A stretch of 48,057 nt of DNA from Bacteroidota bacterium (lineage in GTDB: Bacteria; Bacteroidota; Ignavibacteria; Ignavibacteriales; Ignavibacteriaceae), in contig JAKBMG010000172.1 in NCBI GenBank assembly GCA_021831685.1, positions 1 through 48,057 of the forward strand, written 5' to 3'. The position numbers were made by a program, and so were the translations under genes. How positions within the stretch are numbered: position 1 is the stretch's first letter; each line of letters starts with the position of its first letter. Shown here piece after piece: positions 1 through 7,178 of this stretch. The notes under the pieces are model-generated. The model was given only the letters and a program-made list of their open reading frames with translations, was not told where the DNA came from and did not search any database.

Positions 1-125
1 TGAACTCCAATAAATACTGGGCTTCAGCCCCATTTGTGCTATTTATGTGGCTAAAGCCATAATTATCTTTTTTACACTAATCCCCGCCATAAACCTGCCT
101 GACCGGTAGGCAGGTGGCGGGGCAA
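1..125 (-). repeat. Dispersed repeat copy A with a nested hairpin
   Basis: This copy contains GGGCTTCAGCCC, then GGCTAAAGCC at 49-58, then a nested stem. The outer arms CCCCGCCA at 82-89 pair with TGGCGGGG at 115-122. The inner arms CCTGCCT at 94-100 pair with AGGCAGG at 108-114. Read on the minus strand, the block aligns along most of its length with 37595-37685, so the window carries two inverted copies. It lies upstream of a response-regulator gene and has no coding appearance. It may extend beyond the window edge. Confidence 0.7.
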
Positions 126-264
126 TAGATGAATAAATTTTAAGTAATAAAAATTAAAATGGCTTATACAAAAATATTAATATTTATTCTTTGAAAACTA
201 ATTTTCACACAGCCTCTGAAGGTTGTGACTATTTATAACCTCATTCTACGTAAGGTTAATTATT

Positions 265-927
265 ATGACAGAAAGTAAAATATCAGTATTGATTGCCGAC
301 GACCATCCGCTGTTTCGAGCCGGCGTTAAACAATGCATCGATGACGACCCTTCAATGTTTGTAGTTGCAGAAGCATGTAATGGCGAAGAGGCGCTGGAGC
401 TTATTCATAAACACAATCCGCATGTTGCAGTTTTAGATATTCAAATGCCAATACTAAGCGGACTTGCTGCTGCTCAAAAGTTGAAAGAAGAAACAAGCAA
501 AACTTGCATTATTTTATTGACCATGTTTAATGATCAAAACATTTTTTTTAAGGCTATCGATCAGGATGTAAAAGGCTACATCTTAAAAGATGCCGCCGTC
601 AATGAAATTGTTAAAGCCATTCATTCCGTTGCCGGGGGAAAATATTATTTAAGCCCCGAGCTTTCCGGATTGCTGGTTTCGTATAGAAAGACAAACCCGT
701 CAAAATTAAATGTTCATCCTTCCGTGCAATTATTAACTTCAACTGAGCGGCATATTCTATTGATGATTTCCGGGTTGAAATCGAACAAGGAAATTGCCGG
801 AGAGCTTTTTGTAAGCAAGCGTACCATTGAAAACCACCGCACCAATATTGCTAAGAAACTCGGGCTTACCAATACAAACGGCTTGCTTAAGTTTGCCGTA
901 AATAATAAAGCCGCACTAAAAGACTAA
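265..927 (+). CDS. NarL/FixJ-family response regulator (receiver + LuxR-type HTH)
   Basis: This is a DNA-binding response regulator of 220 residues, the usual family length. The receiver domain covers about residues 5-122: acidic pocket D12/D13, phospho-acceptor D58 (LDIQMP), switch T86 and conserved K108 (GYILKD). A LuxR-type helix-turn-helix covers about 155-215, with LTSTERHILLMISGLKSNKE and a recognition helix near SKRTIENHR. It would be phosphorylated by a histidine kinase and then bind DNA; no kinase lies in the window. A separate CheY-like gene follows about 350 bp downstream. Neither its target genes nor its signal can be read from the sequence. A 10-bp palindrome, TGTGTACACA, lies just after its stop at 939-948. 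Confidence 0.93.
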   Translation: MTESKISVLIADDHPLFRAGVKQCIDDDPSMFVVAEACNGEEALELIHKHNPHVAVLDIQMPILSGLAAAQKLKEETSKTCIILLTMFNDQNIFFKAIDQDVKGYILKDAAVNEIVKAIHSVAGGKYYLSPELSGLLVSYRKTNPSKLNVHPSVQLLTSTERHILLMISGLKSNKEIAGELFVSKRTIENHRTNIAKKLGLTNTNGLLKFAVNNKAALKD

Positions 928-1282
928 CCCAAATTGTGTGTGTACACATAGAAGAATATGTGTATTCACCTATTCACTTCTTTAACCGCCTGCAATAATT
1001 TAATACTTAAATTTTACTTTGAAGTCTGTCTATCAAGATTGTTGAAGAATTTTTAATTGCCACGACCTTTTAGGTCGTGGGCGAAAGTAAAAAAAATAAG
1101 CCGGCTTTAGCCGCATATGTTAATAATTTTATGAGGCTAAAGCCGAATTCCTATTTCCAATTTTATCCACGTCCTGAAGGACGTGGCAATTAAAATAAAA
1201 ATTAAGTTGCACAACACTCTTCGGAAACAGGATTACATTCTAAAAACTTCAAGGTTATTCTAAAAAGCATTTGGGAAAAATT
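928..1282. other. Non-coding gap with repeats
   Basis: I see no gene in this 355-bp gap. It holds the 145-bp inverted-repeat element described separately at 1051-1195. It also holds a lone palindromic decamer GTTGCACAAC at 1206-1215, which is identical to the arm tip of the fold-back element at 37349-37589. A GGGA ribosome-binding site at 1273-1276 serves the next gene. Confidence 0.6.
1051..1195. repeat. MITE-like inverted-repeat element with four hairpin arms
   Basis: The 14-bp ends are perfect inverted repeats: 1051-1064 TTTTAATTGCCACG pairs with 1182-1195. Each end also forms its own hairpin. Arms 1060-1068 and 1072-1080 have a 3-nt loop; arms 1167-1174 and 1179-1186 have a 4-nt loop. 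An inner pair, GGCTTTAGCC at 1103-1112 and GGCTAAAGCC at 1135-1144, folds as well. The layered symmetry over 145 bp suggests a small non-autonomous mobile or palindromic element. No target-site duplication was identified. Confidence 0.65.
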
Positions 1283-1627
1283 ATGAAGCTATTAATCGTA
1301 GATGATAATCCGCAGATGCGGCAGATGATTCGCAATGTGGTTGAAAATCCCGGCGATGAAATTATTGAACTGAGCGACGGCAGTGAAGCGCTTAAAACTT
1401 ACGCGCATTATAAACCCGACTGGGTATTGATGGATATTAAAATGAAAATCGTTGACGGTATTACTGCAACCCGCCGGCTGAAGAAAGCTTATCCCGAAGC
1501 GCGAGTTGCAATAGTAACACAGTACACCGATAAAAAATTTCTCGATGAAGCACAAAGCGCTAAAGCTGATGCTTTCGTATCGAAAGAAAATCTTTTAGAG
1601 CTTAAAAACATTATTGGTCGGAAATAA
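1283..1627 (+). CDS. CheY-like single-domain response regulator
   Basis: The 114-residue protein is a receiver domain with no output domain. The acidic pair is D7/D8, the phospho-acceptor is D51 (LMDIKM), and the TQYTD and FVSKENL segments supply the conserved Thr and Lys. I chose ATG 1283 over the in-frame TTG at 1271 because GGGA sits 6 bp upstream of this ATG. The stop lies 33 bp before the ATG of the T9SS cargo gene, so the two are probably co-transcribed. A second, internally deleted copy of this gene lies at 4505-4618. It probably relays phosphate or acts by protein contact; the partner is unknown. Confidence 0.9.
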   Translation: MKLLIVDDNPQMRQMIRNVVENPGDEIIELSDGSEALKTYAHYKPDWVLMDIKMKIVDGITATRRLKKAYPEARVAIVTQYTDKKFLDEAQSAKADAFVSKENLLELKNIIGRK

Positions 1628-1660
1628 TATTTTAATAATAAACTTACATTGCGTATAAAT

Positions 1661-4483
1661 ATGAAAACTAAACTATTACTAACCGTAATTACAATAGCAT
1701 TTTTTAACGCAGCACTGTTTGCCCAAACGCCAATTGTGTTAACCCTCAAAGCATCTGGCGTTAGCTCCACCGAAACACCCGAAGGAAGTGCTAATATCAG
1801 TATTTCTGCAACACTAAACGGAGCGGTAAATGCCAACGGAACAAATTGCGACGTAAGTTTTGAATATGGACTTACAACAAGCTACGGCAATACTGTTTCT
1901 GCAAGCCCCGGAACGGTAACCGGAAACTCTGGCTATGCAGTGGCTGCAAGCGTTGTTTTAAACTATTTTACCACCGGACAAGAGCGGCTTATCCATTACC
2001 GCTTAAAAGTTACCAACGAATACGGAACCTATTACAGCAGAGACTTTACAGCTATACCTATTGACCCAACCCGTAACATTGCTATTGTTGCTACTTGTTC
2101 CGATAGTCCAACAATGGCAAATTTTGATATGCAGAATAATAATAATACGCTTGATTATGTTACCGTTTATTATAATGCGGGTGCTTCATACACAGGAAGT
2201 GTAATAATAGGAACTTACCAAACACAACAAATTTTTATAGCCAAACAGAGCATTTGTTCATTTTCATATCACTTTACCTTATTTAGGCAGGTCCTCACTA
2301 ACGACCAACTTTGTTCAGAAACACTATTGCCTAAACAGAAAATCTTTATGACAGCTACCGGAAAAATAGCTTCTGATAAAATGATGTATAGAATTGAAAA
2401 TGGAAATTCAAGTTCAGTTAATATTGAAATTACATGTGGCTCTTCAATTTATCTATACACCATAGCGCCACAGTCTGTTGCTTATTTTGCAGGTCCTTTG
2501 GCTGAAGCTATGATTAGTACTTCGGGAGAAGCATTTGCTATTTCCTCACCATCATCGGGTTACGCCTACGAAGGAATGGCTTGGCTTTTGGTAACGCCGC
2601 TTTCAACAACCGCCACCACTGCCAATTTCGAACTATATAACCGCGACGATGCCACGCATACTTTTGTGATGCGTAACGCCGGCGGAACAGAAAATAGTTA
2701 TACCCTTGCAGCCTACGAAAGCAAAACTATTACGCTTTCCAATGAAAATTGGGATGTTTATACCTCCGTTTGGGATCCTACCGGAATGAACTATGCACCT
2801 CCATGGGGGAATATTTACACTGGTCCCGTATTTGGCGATGCAGCGAGTTTTTACAATGGATTATTAAAAGTTGCTGCGGCAATTCCGGGCAGTTCGATAG
2901 TCCCAAATGTTGCTTCAAGCTCTGTTACATCATCTACATCAATTACTCTTAACGGAACCATTACAAACAATGCATTTACCGCCGAAAGTGTGGACTACTA
3001 TTTTGTTTATGGAACCGACCCCGAAAACTTAAACCAAAGTACAGCAGCTCAAAATATTAGTGTTTCGGCTCAAAGCAGTGTTAATGTAAACGCAACTTTA
3101 ACCGGATTAACCACCGAAACAATGTATTATTTCAAACTTGTTGCTGCAACAAATCAAAGTTCAGCAAAGAAAATATTTGTAAGTACAGCAATACCTACAA
3201 CAAATCTAAAATTACATCTTCGTTCGGATTTGGCTGTAACGTCGGCAAGTTCCGCTGTTTCAACTTGGGGAGATGTTTCCGGTTTCGATAATGATGCCTC
3301 GCAAAGCACAAGTGCAAATCAACCAACACTTGTTTCTAATTCCATGAATGGAAATCCGGTAATTAGATTTAATGGAACAACATCAAAAATGAGTTTGCCG
3401 GCTTCTTCAACTTTAGGAATACAAAGCAATCCGTATGAAATGTTTATTGCAGCAAAATCAACTTCAAGTAATGTTCAGTTTCTAATTAGCGGCGGCGCAA
3501 CGGAACAATTTGAATATCATCTTAATGGCGTTGGCGCAAGGTTTATTCCCATAACATCTACTTATTTGGATTTAGGAACTGCGGGAAATTATACCGATGG
3601 AAATGCGCATATCTTTTCAGCAAGAGCTTCATCTTCCGGCGGCGCTGTTAGAGTAGATGGAATTGACGGCGGAACATCAAGCGGTAATATTCTATCATCC
3701 AATTCCGGCGCTCTACAGCTTGGTGTGCGCAGTGATGGCACTTATTATTTTAACGGAGATATTGCGGAAGTAATTCTTTACAACACTAATTTAAGTACAT
3801 CAGATAGAAGTACAGTAGAACACTACCTTGCAAATAGATATGGAATTACATCCAGTGCACTGCCAGTTGAGTTAACATCTTTTACGGCAAATGTTATTGA
3901 TGGAAAAGTTTTGCTTAACTGGCAGACTGCAACGGAAGTAAAAAATTACGGCTTTGAAGTTGAACGGGCTGCAAACCTCCGAGGTTTACAGAACGGAAAT
4001 GGAGATTCAAACCTCGGAGGTTTTTCCACCATCGGTTTTACACAGGGACATGGAAATTCCAATTCTCCAAAGAGTTATTCTTTTACTGATTCAAATACAC
4101 CAAGCGGAAAAGTAGAATATAGATTGAAGCAAATAGATAATGACGGCACATTTAAGTACTCTTCGATCGTAACTGTAAATTCATTGCCTACACAATTTTC
4201 ATTAGGACAGAATTATCCGAATCCGTTTAATCCCAGCACAACAATAAAATTTGGTTTGTCGTCTGATGCAAAAGTAAAATTGGAAGTATATAATACCATA
4301 GGTCAAAAAGTAGCGACTTTAGTAAATGGAGAAATGACTGCCGGATATCATCAAGTTGAATTTTCCGCCGGAGGCGGATCCGCCTCCGGCGGAAATGCGA
4401 GCAGACTCGCCAGCGGGATATATTTCTACAGAATGCAGACTGGAAGTTATATAGAAACGAAAAAATTAATATTGATGAAATGA
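1661..4483 (+). CDS. Secreted multi-domain protein with LamG-like domain and T9SS type A sorting domain
   Basis: The predicted product has 940 residues. It starts with a signal peptide (MKTKLLLTVITIAFFNAALF, cleaved after AQ). I chose ATG 1661 over an upstream in-frame TTG at 1649. The N-terminal half has fibronectin-III-like phrases such as FEYGLTTSYG and TETMYYFKLVAA. A concanavalin/LamG-like domain follows, starting near LKLHLRSDLAV and GDVSGFDNDASQ. Then come the linker phrase LPVELTSFTANV and a C-terminal T9SS sorting domain containing NYPNPFNPST, ending in GIYFYRMQTG and KKLILMK. It should cross the outer membrane through the Por/T9SS machinery and be released or anchored at the surface. 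Two palindromic repeat insertions lie inside the reading frame, at 3973-4023 and 4362-4395. The exact ligand or substrate cannot be read. Confidence 0.88.
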   Translation: MKTKLLLTVITIAFFNAALFAQTPIVLTLKASGVSSTETPEGSANISISATLNGAVNANGTNCDVSFEYGLTTSYGNTVSASPGTVTGNSGYAVAASVVLNYFTTGQERLIHYRLKVTNEYGTYYSRDFTAIPIDPTRNIAIVATCSDSPTMANFDMQNNNNTLDYVTVYYNAGASYTGSVIIGTYQTQQIFIAKQSICSFSYHFTLFRQVLTNDQLCSETLLPKQKIFMTATGKIASDKMMYRIENGNSSSVNIEITCGSSIYLYTIAPQSVAYFAGPLAEAMISTSGEAFAISSPSSGYAYEGMAWLLVTPLSTTATTANFELYNRDDATHTFVMRNAGGTENSYTLAAYESKTITLSNENWDVYTSVWDPTGMNYAPPWGNIYTGPVFGDAASFYNGLLKVAAAIPGSSIVPNVASSSVTSSTSITLNGTITNNAFTAESVDYYFVYGTDPENLNQSTAAQNISVSAQSSVNVNATLTGLTTETMYYFKLVAATNQSSAKKIFVSTAIPTTNLKLHLRSDLAVTSASSAVSTWGDVSGFDNDASQSTSANQPTLVSNSMNGNPVIRFNGTTSKMSLPASSTLGIQSNPYEMFIAAKSTSSNVQFLISGGATEQFEYHLNGVGARFIPITSTYLDLGTAGNYTDGNAHIFSARASSSGGAVRVDGIDGGTSSGNILSSNSGALQLGVRSDGTYYFNGDIAEVILYNTNLSTSDRSTVEHYLANRYGITSSALPVELTSFTANVIDGKVLLNWQTATEVKNYGFEVERAANLRGLQNGNGDSNLGGFSTIGFTQGHGNSNSPKSYSFTDSNTPSGKVEYRLKQIDNDGTFKYSSIVTVNSLPTQFSLGQNYPNPFNPSTTIKFGLSSDAKVKLEVYNTIGQKVATLVNGEMTAGYHQVEFSAGGGSASGGNASRLASGIYFYRMQTGSYIETKKLILMK
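3973..4023. repeat. Inverted pair of 15-bp palindromes inside a coding sequence
   Basis: AAACCTCCGAGGTTT at 3973-3987 is followed after 21 nt by its reverse complement AAACCTCGGAGGTTT at 4009-4023. Each unit is itself an odd palindrome, and the pair can fold into one long hairpin. The block is read in frame as a stretch beginning NLRGLQNGNG. That stretch interrupts the otherwise ordinary transition from FEVERA to FSTIGF in the cargo gene. Confidence 0.8.
4362..4395. repeat. Perfect 34-bp palindrome inside the T9SS sorting domain
   Basis: The segment is perfectly symmetric about the centre of GGATCC at 4376-4381, giving 17-bp arms. It is markedly GC-rich compared with flanking DNA. It is translated in frame as a Gly/Ser/Ala-rich stretch around GGGSASGGNA, between VEFSA and SRLASGIYF. 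The sister sorting domain at the end of the gene at 7682-10456 has no such stretch at this point, so it looks like an insertion. Confidence 0.85.
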
Positions 4484-4504
4484 GTTCAATAGTTTTGAAG
4501 AAAA

Positions 4505-4618
4505 GTGCCCGATGAAATAATTGAATTGAGCGACGGCGATGAAGCTATAAGCGCGAAGGCTGATGCTTTTGTATCGAAAGAAAATCTGTTAGAACTTAAA
4601 AAAATAATTAAACAATAA
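4505..4618 (+). pseudogene. Internally deleted remnant of a CheY-like response regulator
   Basis: Reading from GTG 4505 gives an open 37-residue stretch that matches two separate parts of the intact regulator at 1283-1627. DEIIELSDG matches its residues 25-33, and AKADAFVSKENLLELK matches residues 93-108. The join removes about 54 codons, including the phospho-acceptor Asp. No convincing ribosome-binding site is present. Its position between the T9SS cargo and the beta-barrel gene mirrors the intact copy's position before the cargo gene, which suggests a past duplication and then decay. Confidence 0.85.
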
Positions 4619-4637
4619 TAATCAAAAGGAAAAAATC

Positions 4638-5309
4638 ATGAAAAGAACAACACTTGTAATTCTCGCCCTTATTTTTTCTTGTGGCTTTCTCTCCGCGCAA
4701 ACCAATTTTAGTATTGGAGTGAATGGCGCTTATTTGTCTCCCACCGGCGATTTCGGTAATTTATACAAAAGCGGTTTCGGAGGATTAGCTTGTTTGACTT
4801 ATAACGTTACGGAGAATATCCAACTTTCGTTAGGTACGGGTTACTCCCGGTTTTCTTTTAACAATGATCAGTACAACCAGATGTTGAGAGACTTTTACAG
4901 CGACTACGGAACACCGCCAACCGTTAACATAAGTTCCAATTTAAAAATTATTCCGGTAATGCTTGGCGGAAAATATTTCTTTACTAATACTGCTTTTAAG
5001 CCTTATGCAGGGCTGGATTTAGGGCTTCATATTGTTTCGGTTGACGGAGCCACTATCAAGGTAAACGGTCAAACGCTTGATGCCGTAAAGGGAGAATCAA
5101 AAGCTGCAACTGCGTGGGGGCTTGCAGTAGGTTTCCTTTATAAAGTGGCGCCTAAAATTAACCTCGATGTTAATGCAAAGATAAACGGCGACAACCTTGA
5201 GACTGGAACAAACTTTTCTACCAGCGGAAGCGGCTATTCTTCATCCCAATCATCAAATTCAACCGTTACTTTCATATCCGTAAGCGCAGGGTTGCTGTTT
5301 GAATTATAA
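4638..5309 (+). CDS. Outer-membrane beta-barrel protein
   Basis: The 223-residue product has a clear signal peptide (MKRTTLVILALIFSCGFLSA, then Q). It continues with alternating strands rich in Gly and aromatic residues: NFSIGVNGAYLSPTGDFGNL, IQLSLGTGYSRFSF, KIIPVMLGGKYFF, AYAGLDLGLHIVS-type strands. It closes with a strand ending SAGLLFEL. This is the pattern of the 8-strand OmpA/OmpX-like barrel families (outer membrane protein beta-barrel domain). An AAAAGGA ribosome-binding site precedes ATG 4638. The sequence does not show whether it acts as a porin, an adhesin or a structural protein. Confidence 0.82.
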   Translation: MKRTTLVILALIFSCGFLSAQTNFSIGVNGAYLSPTGDFGNLYKSGFGGLACLTYNVTENIQLSLGTGYSRFSFNNDQYNQMLRDFYSDYGTPPTVNISSNLKIIPVMLGGKYFFTNTAFKPYAGLDLGLHIVSVDGATIKVNGQTLDAVKGESKAATAWGLAVGFLYKVAPKINLDVNAKINGDNLETGTNFSTSGSGYSSSQSSNSTVTFISVSAGLLFEL

Positions 5310-5402
5310 TTTTAGGATATACCGCTAATTATGTTAAAGTATATTAAGAAATGTTTGCAATACTCAGAGGCAATAATGGAAAAACCTTATCGAAATAAAT
5401 TC

Positions 5403-5616
5403 ACCCTGTTGGATATTTTTCTCCTTGTTCAGACAGTCGTTCGTCCTGTCTACCGAGGGTGTTGCAGAACTAACATACTTGTCATTTCGACCGAAGGGAG
5501 AAATCTCTTTAATATCAAATTCGAAAGATTTCTCAGTCGAAGACTTCTTCGAAATGACAGATTGGGAGTTGTGCAACACTACCTACCGACAGGCAGATGG
5601 GAGCATCCAACAGGGT
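5403..5616. repeat. Nested fold-back repeat element
   Basis: Four pairs of arms are nested around one centre. ACCCTGTTGGA at 5403-5413 pairs with 5606-5616. GTTGCAGAACT at 5461-5471 pairs with 5567-5577 with one mismatch. GTCATTTCGA at 5481-5490 pairs with 5549-5558. GAGAAATCT at 5498-5506 pairs with 5526-5534. The same inner words (TTGCACAACT, CGAAATGACA, AGAGATTTCTC) recur at 37349-37589, so this is a dispersed family. Confidence 0.75.
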
Positions 5617-5617
5617 A

Positions 5618-5728
5618 AACCTTAGTAGCATTAGTAAACGCTTACTTGTTAACCTTATTAACTTATCAAAAATCAATAAGGTAATAAGGTTAAAGTATGA
5701 GGGGTAAGCGTAGTCAATTACTAAGGTT
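5618..5728. repeat. Left REP-like palindromic element
   Basis: The ends AACCTTAGTA (5618-5627) and TACTAAGGTT (5719-5728) are inverted repeats. The match continues imperfectly to CGCTTA. An inner arm TTAACCTTATTA at 5649-5660 pairs perfectly with 5682-5693. It belongs to the same family as 6282-6405. Confidence 0.8.
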
Positions 5729-5809
5729 AAAGGATAATATTTAAGGTTTTATAATTGAACTCATTTAATACAATGTAAAACCAATTCTAAATTCATTATT
5801 AGGTAATAA

Positions 5810-6256
5810 ATGAAAATAAAATATAATAACCTATATACCCATTTTATATTAGTAACACAGGATCGTTTGCCTATCATTCATGAAAAGAATAGGCAACGAA
5901 TTGAAAAATACATAACAGGTATAGTTAATAATAACGATTCTAAATTATATGCAATATATGCCAATCCAGAACATGTTCATTTTCTTTTATCACGTTCTCC
6001 CACATTATCAGAAGAAGACTTAGCTACAATTGTTTCAGACAGTTCTGAACGATTTATAAATGAAAATAAACTGTGTATTGGACGGTTTGCGTGGCAAGAA
6101 TCTGCCGCTGCATTTTCGGTATCAAAGTCGGATGTAGATAAAGTTTGTAAATATATACTTAATCAACCTCAACATCATCATAAAGTAACTTTTGCAGAGG
6201 AATATGAATCTTTTATAAAATTTTATCAGAAGACACTGCAATTAAATAAAAAATGA
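5810..6256 (+). CDS. IS200-like / REP-associated tyrosine transposase (TnpA_REP)
   Basis: The 148-residue protein is a Y1-type HUH transposase, which cuts and joins single-stranded DNA at hairpins. The HUH motif is H55-V-H57 in NPEHVHFLLSR, and the nucleophile is probably Y115 in VCKYILNQPQHHH. The phrase FAWQESAAAFSVS is characteristic of the Bacteroidota TnpA family. Length is complete for the family. It has no partner TnpB. Related palindromes on both sides (5618-5728 and 6282-6405) are its likely DNA substrates. The ribosome-binding site is weak (AGGTAATAA before ATG 5810), which is common for self-limiting transposases. Whether it is active cannot be judged. Confidence 0.9.
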   Translation: MKIKYNNLYTHFILVTQDRLPIIHEKNRQRIEKYITGIVNNNDSKLYAIYANPEHVHFLLSRSPTLSEEDLATIVSDSSERFINENKLCIGRFAWQESAAAFSVSKSDVDKVCKYILNQPQHHHKVTFAEEYESFIKFYQKTLQLNKK

Positions 6257-6281
6257 TGGCTAAAGCCTTATGAAATTAAAT

Positions 6282-6405
6282 AACCTTAGTAACATTAGTT
6301 GGCCTCTACCTTCTTAACATTATTACCTTATTATCAAACACTACTTCTAAAGAAGTAAGGTAATAAGGTTAAAGTACTAAGGGACAAACAGATGTTACTA
6401 AGGTT
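6282..6405. repeat. Right REP-like palindromic element
   Basis: Perfect 14-bp terminal inverted repeats AACCTTAGTAACAT (6282-6295) and 6392-6405 enclose a second perfect arm pair, TTATTACCTTA at 6320-6330 with 6356-6366. Sequence and layout match the left element at 5618-5728. A GGCTAAAGCC decamer at 6258-6267 lies between the transposase stop and this element. Confidence 0.82.
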
Positions 6406-6464
6406 AAGGGTTAGAAGACCAATGAGAAATAAAACTTATTGCTAAATTAATTTGAAAGGATAAA

Positions 6465-7163
6465 ATGAAAAAGTTATTACCGTTTCTATTTTTCCCGGTC
6501 ATTATATTTTTAGCCGGTTGCGCTCATACAAATGAGCTGGCTAAATACGATTTGACGGGCAGGAGAATGTTATTTTCTGACAACACCTCTCCAAACGCTA
6601 AGAGTTTGCAATTTGTAAACCGCGTTCCGGATAAAAAAGAAAAGGACAAGACTGATCTTCTCTCTATAATGGCGTCAGTTGGATCTGATATTCTATCCGA
6701 AACAAGCAAAAATAAAATTGCCGGTGCGGTTAGCACCGATTCGGTCGCAAGTTATGTATCGGGTGGTTTGAAAAACGCATTGGTAACATTTCTGAATGTT
6801 AATCCGGTAAATTCTATAAATGACAGCCCCCAATTTTTAACTGAAACTGTTATAAACAGTTGCCAGTTGGTAACCGGCACACAAAATGTTTCCATTTATG
6901 TGGAGGCTTCTTCCAGAATAATTGATAGGAATTCAGGAAATATTGTTTGGGATGACAACGAGTCTGAAACAGTTCCGATTGAAAAAAATGAAGCCGCTAG
7001 CAATGATAATTCCCGCGCTTTGAATAAAGTATTTAGCGCCGTTCAACTCTCATCTCTTTCTCCGGTAGAAATTCAGAAGGATATAGATGAAGCTGCAAGC
7101 AGCGCCGGCAGAATGATAGGGGATACTTTTCGTAAAGATGTAGTCAAATTAAGAAATAAATAA
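6465..7163 (+). CDS. Lipoprotein of unknown function
   Basis: The 232-residue product begins with a lipoprotein signal (MKKLLPFLFFPVIIFLAGC). The lipobox Cys is residue 19, so it should be lipid-anchored in the envelope. A GAAAGGA ribosome-binding site lies just upstream. The mature part has a mixed alpha/beta look, with a phrase ASSRIIDRNSGNIVWDDNESE that reads like a strand-turn-strand. I do not recognise the family. It is followed 15 bp later by a second lipoprotein and then by a large T9SS cargo, so the three may form one transcription unit. Confidence 0.8.
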   Translation: MKKLLPFLFFPVIIFLAGCAHTNELAKYDLTGRRMLFSDNTSPNAKSLQFVNRVPDKKEKDKTDLLSIMASVGSDILSETSKNKIAGAVSTDSVASYVSGGLKNALVTFLNVNPVNSINDSPQFLTETVINSCQLVTGTQNVSIYVEASSRIIDRNSGNIVWDDNESETVPIEKNEAASNDNSRALNKVFSAVQLSSLSPVEIQKDIDEAASSAGRMIGDTFRKDVVKLRNK

Positions 7164-7178
7164 TCTGCAGGTTTTAAT

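Larger units (their letters stand above)
5310..5809. other. Repeat-filled intergenic gap
   Basis: I find no gene in this 500-bp gap. Open frames across 5331-5625 are by-products of the fold-back repeat and show no domain or ribosome-binding site. The gap contains the nested fold-back at 5403-5616 and the left RAYT-associated palindrome at 5618-5728. Confidence 0.6.
5618..6405. mobile_element. RAYT locus framed by two REP-like palindromic elements
   Basis: A single IS200-like tyrosine transposase gene (5810-6256) lies between two elements that share their terminal word AACCTTAG/CTAAGGTT and an inner TTACCTTATTA-type arm. RAYT genes are commonly embedded among the REP palindromes they are thought to mobilise, so the arrangement fits that class of element. 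No direct repeat marking an insertion site was identified. The outer limits are taken from the ends of the palindromes. Confidence 0.6.

Noticed and set aside
407-430. Phase-variable simple repeat in mod like that of other type III systems
   Set aside because: No run of short tandem repeats is present in mod (30270-32151). The frame break is instead at a single microhomology at 30723-30735.
5403-5616. CRISPR array
   Set aside because: The repeats are inverted, not direct and regularly spaced, and no cas gene is present.
5331-5618. Overlapping short frames between the beta-barrel gene and the transposase
   Set aside because: They run across the arms of the fold-back repeat, and their open reading comes from the repeat, not from coding pressure.
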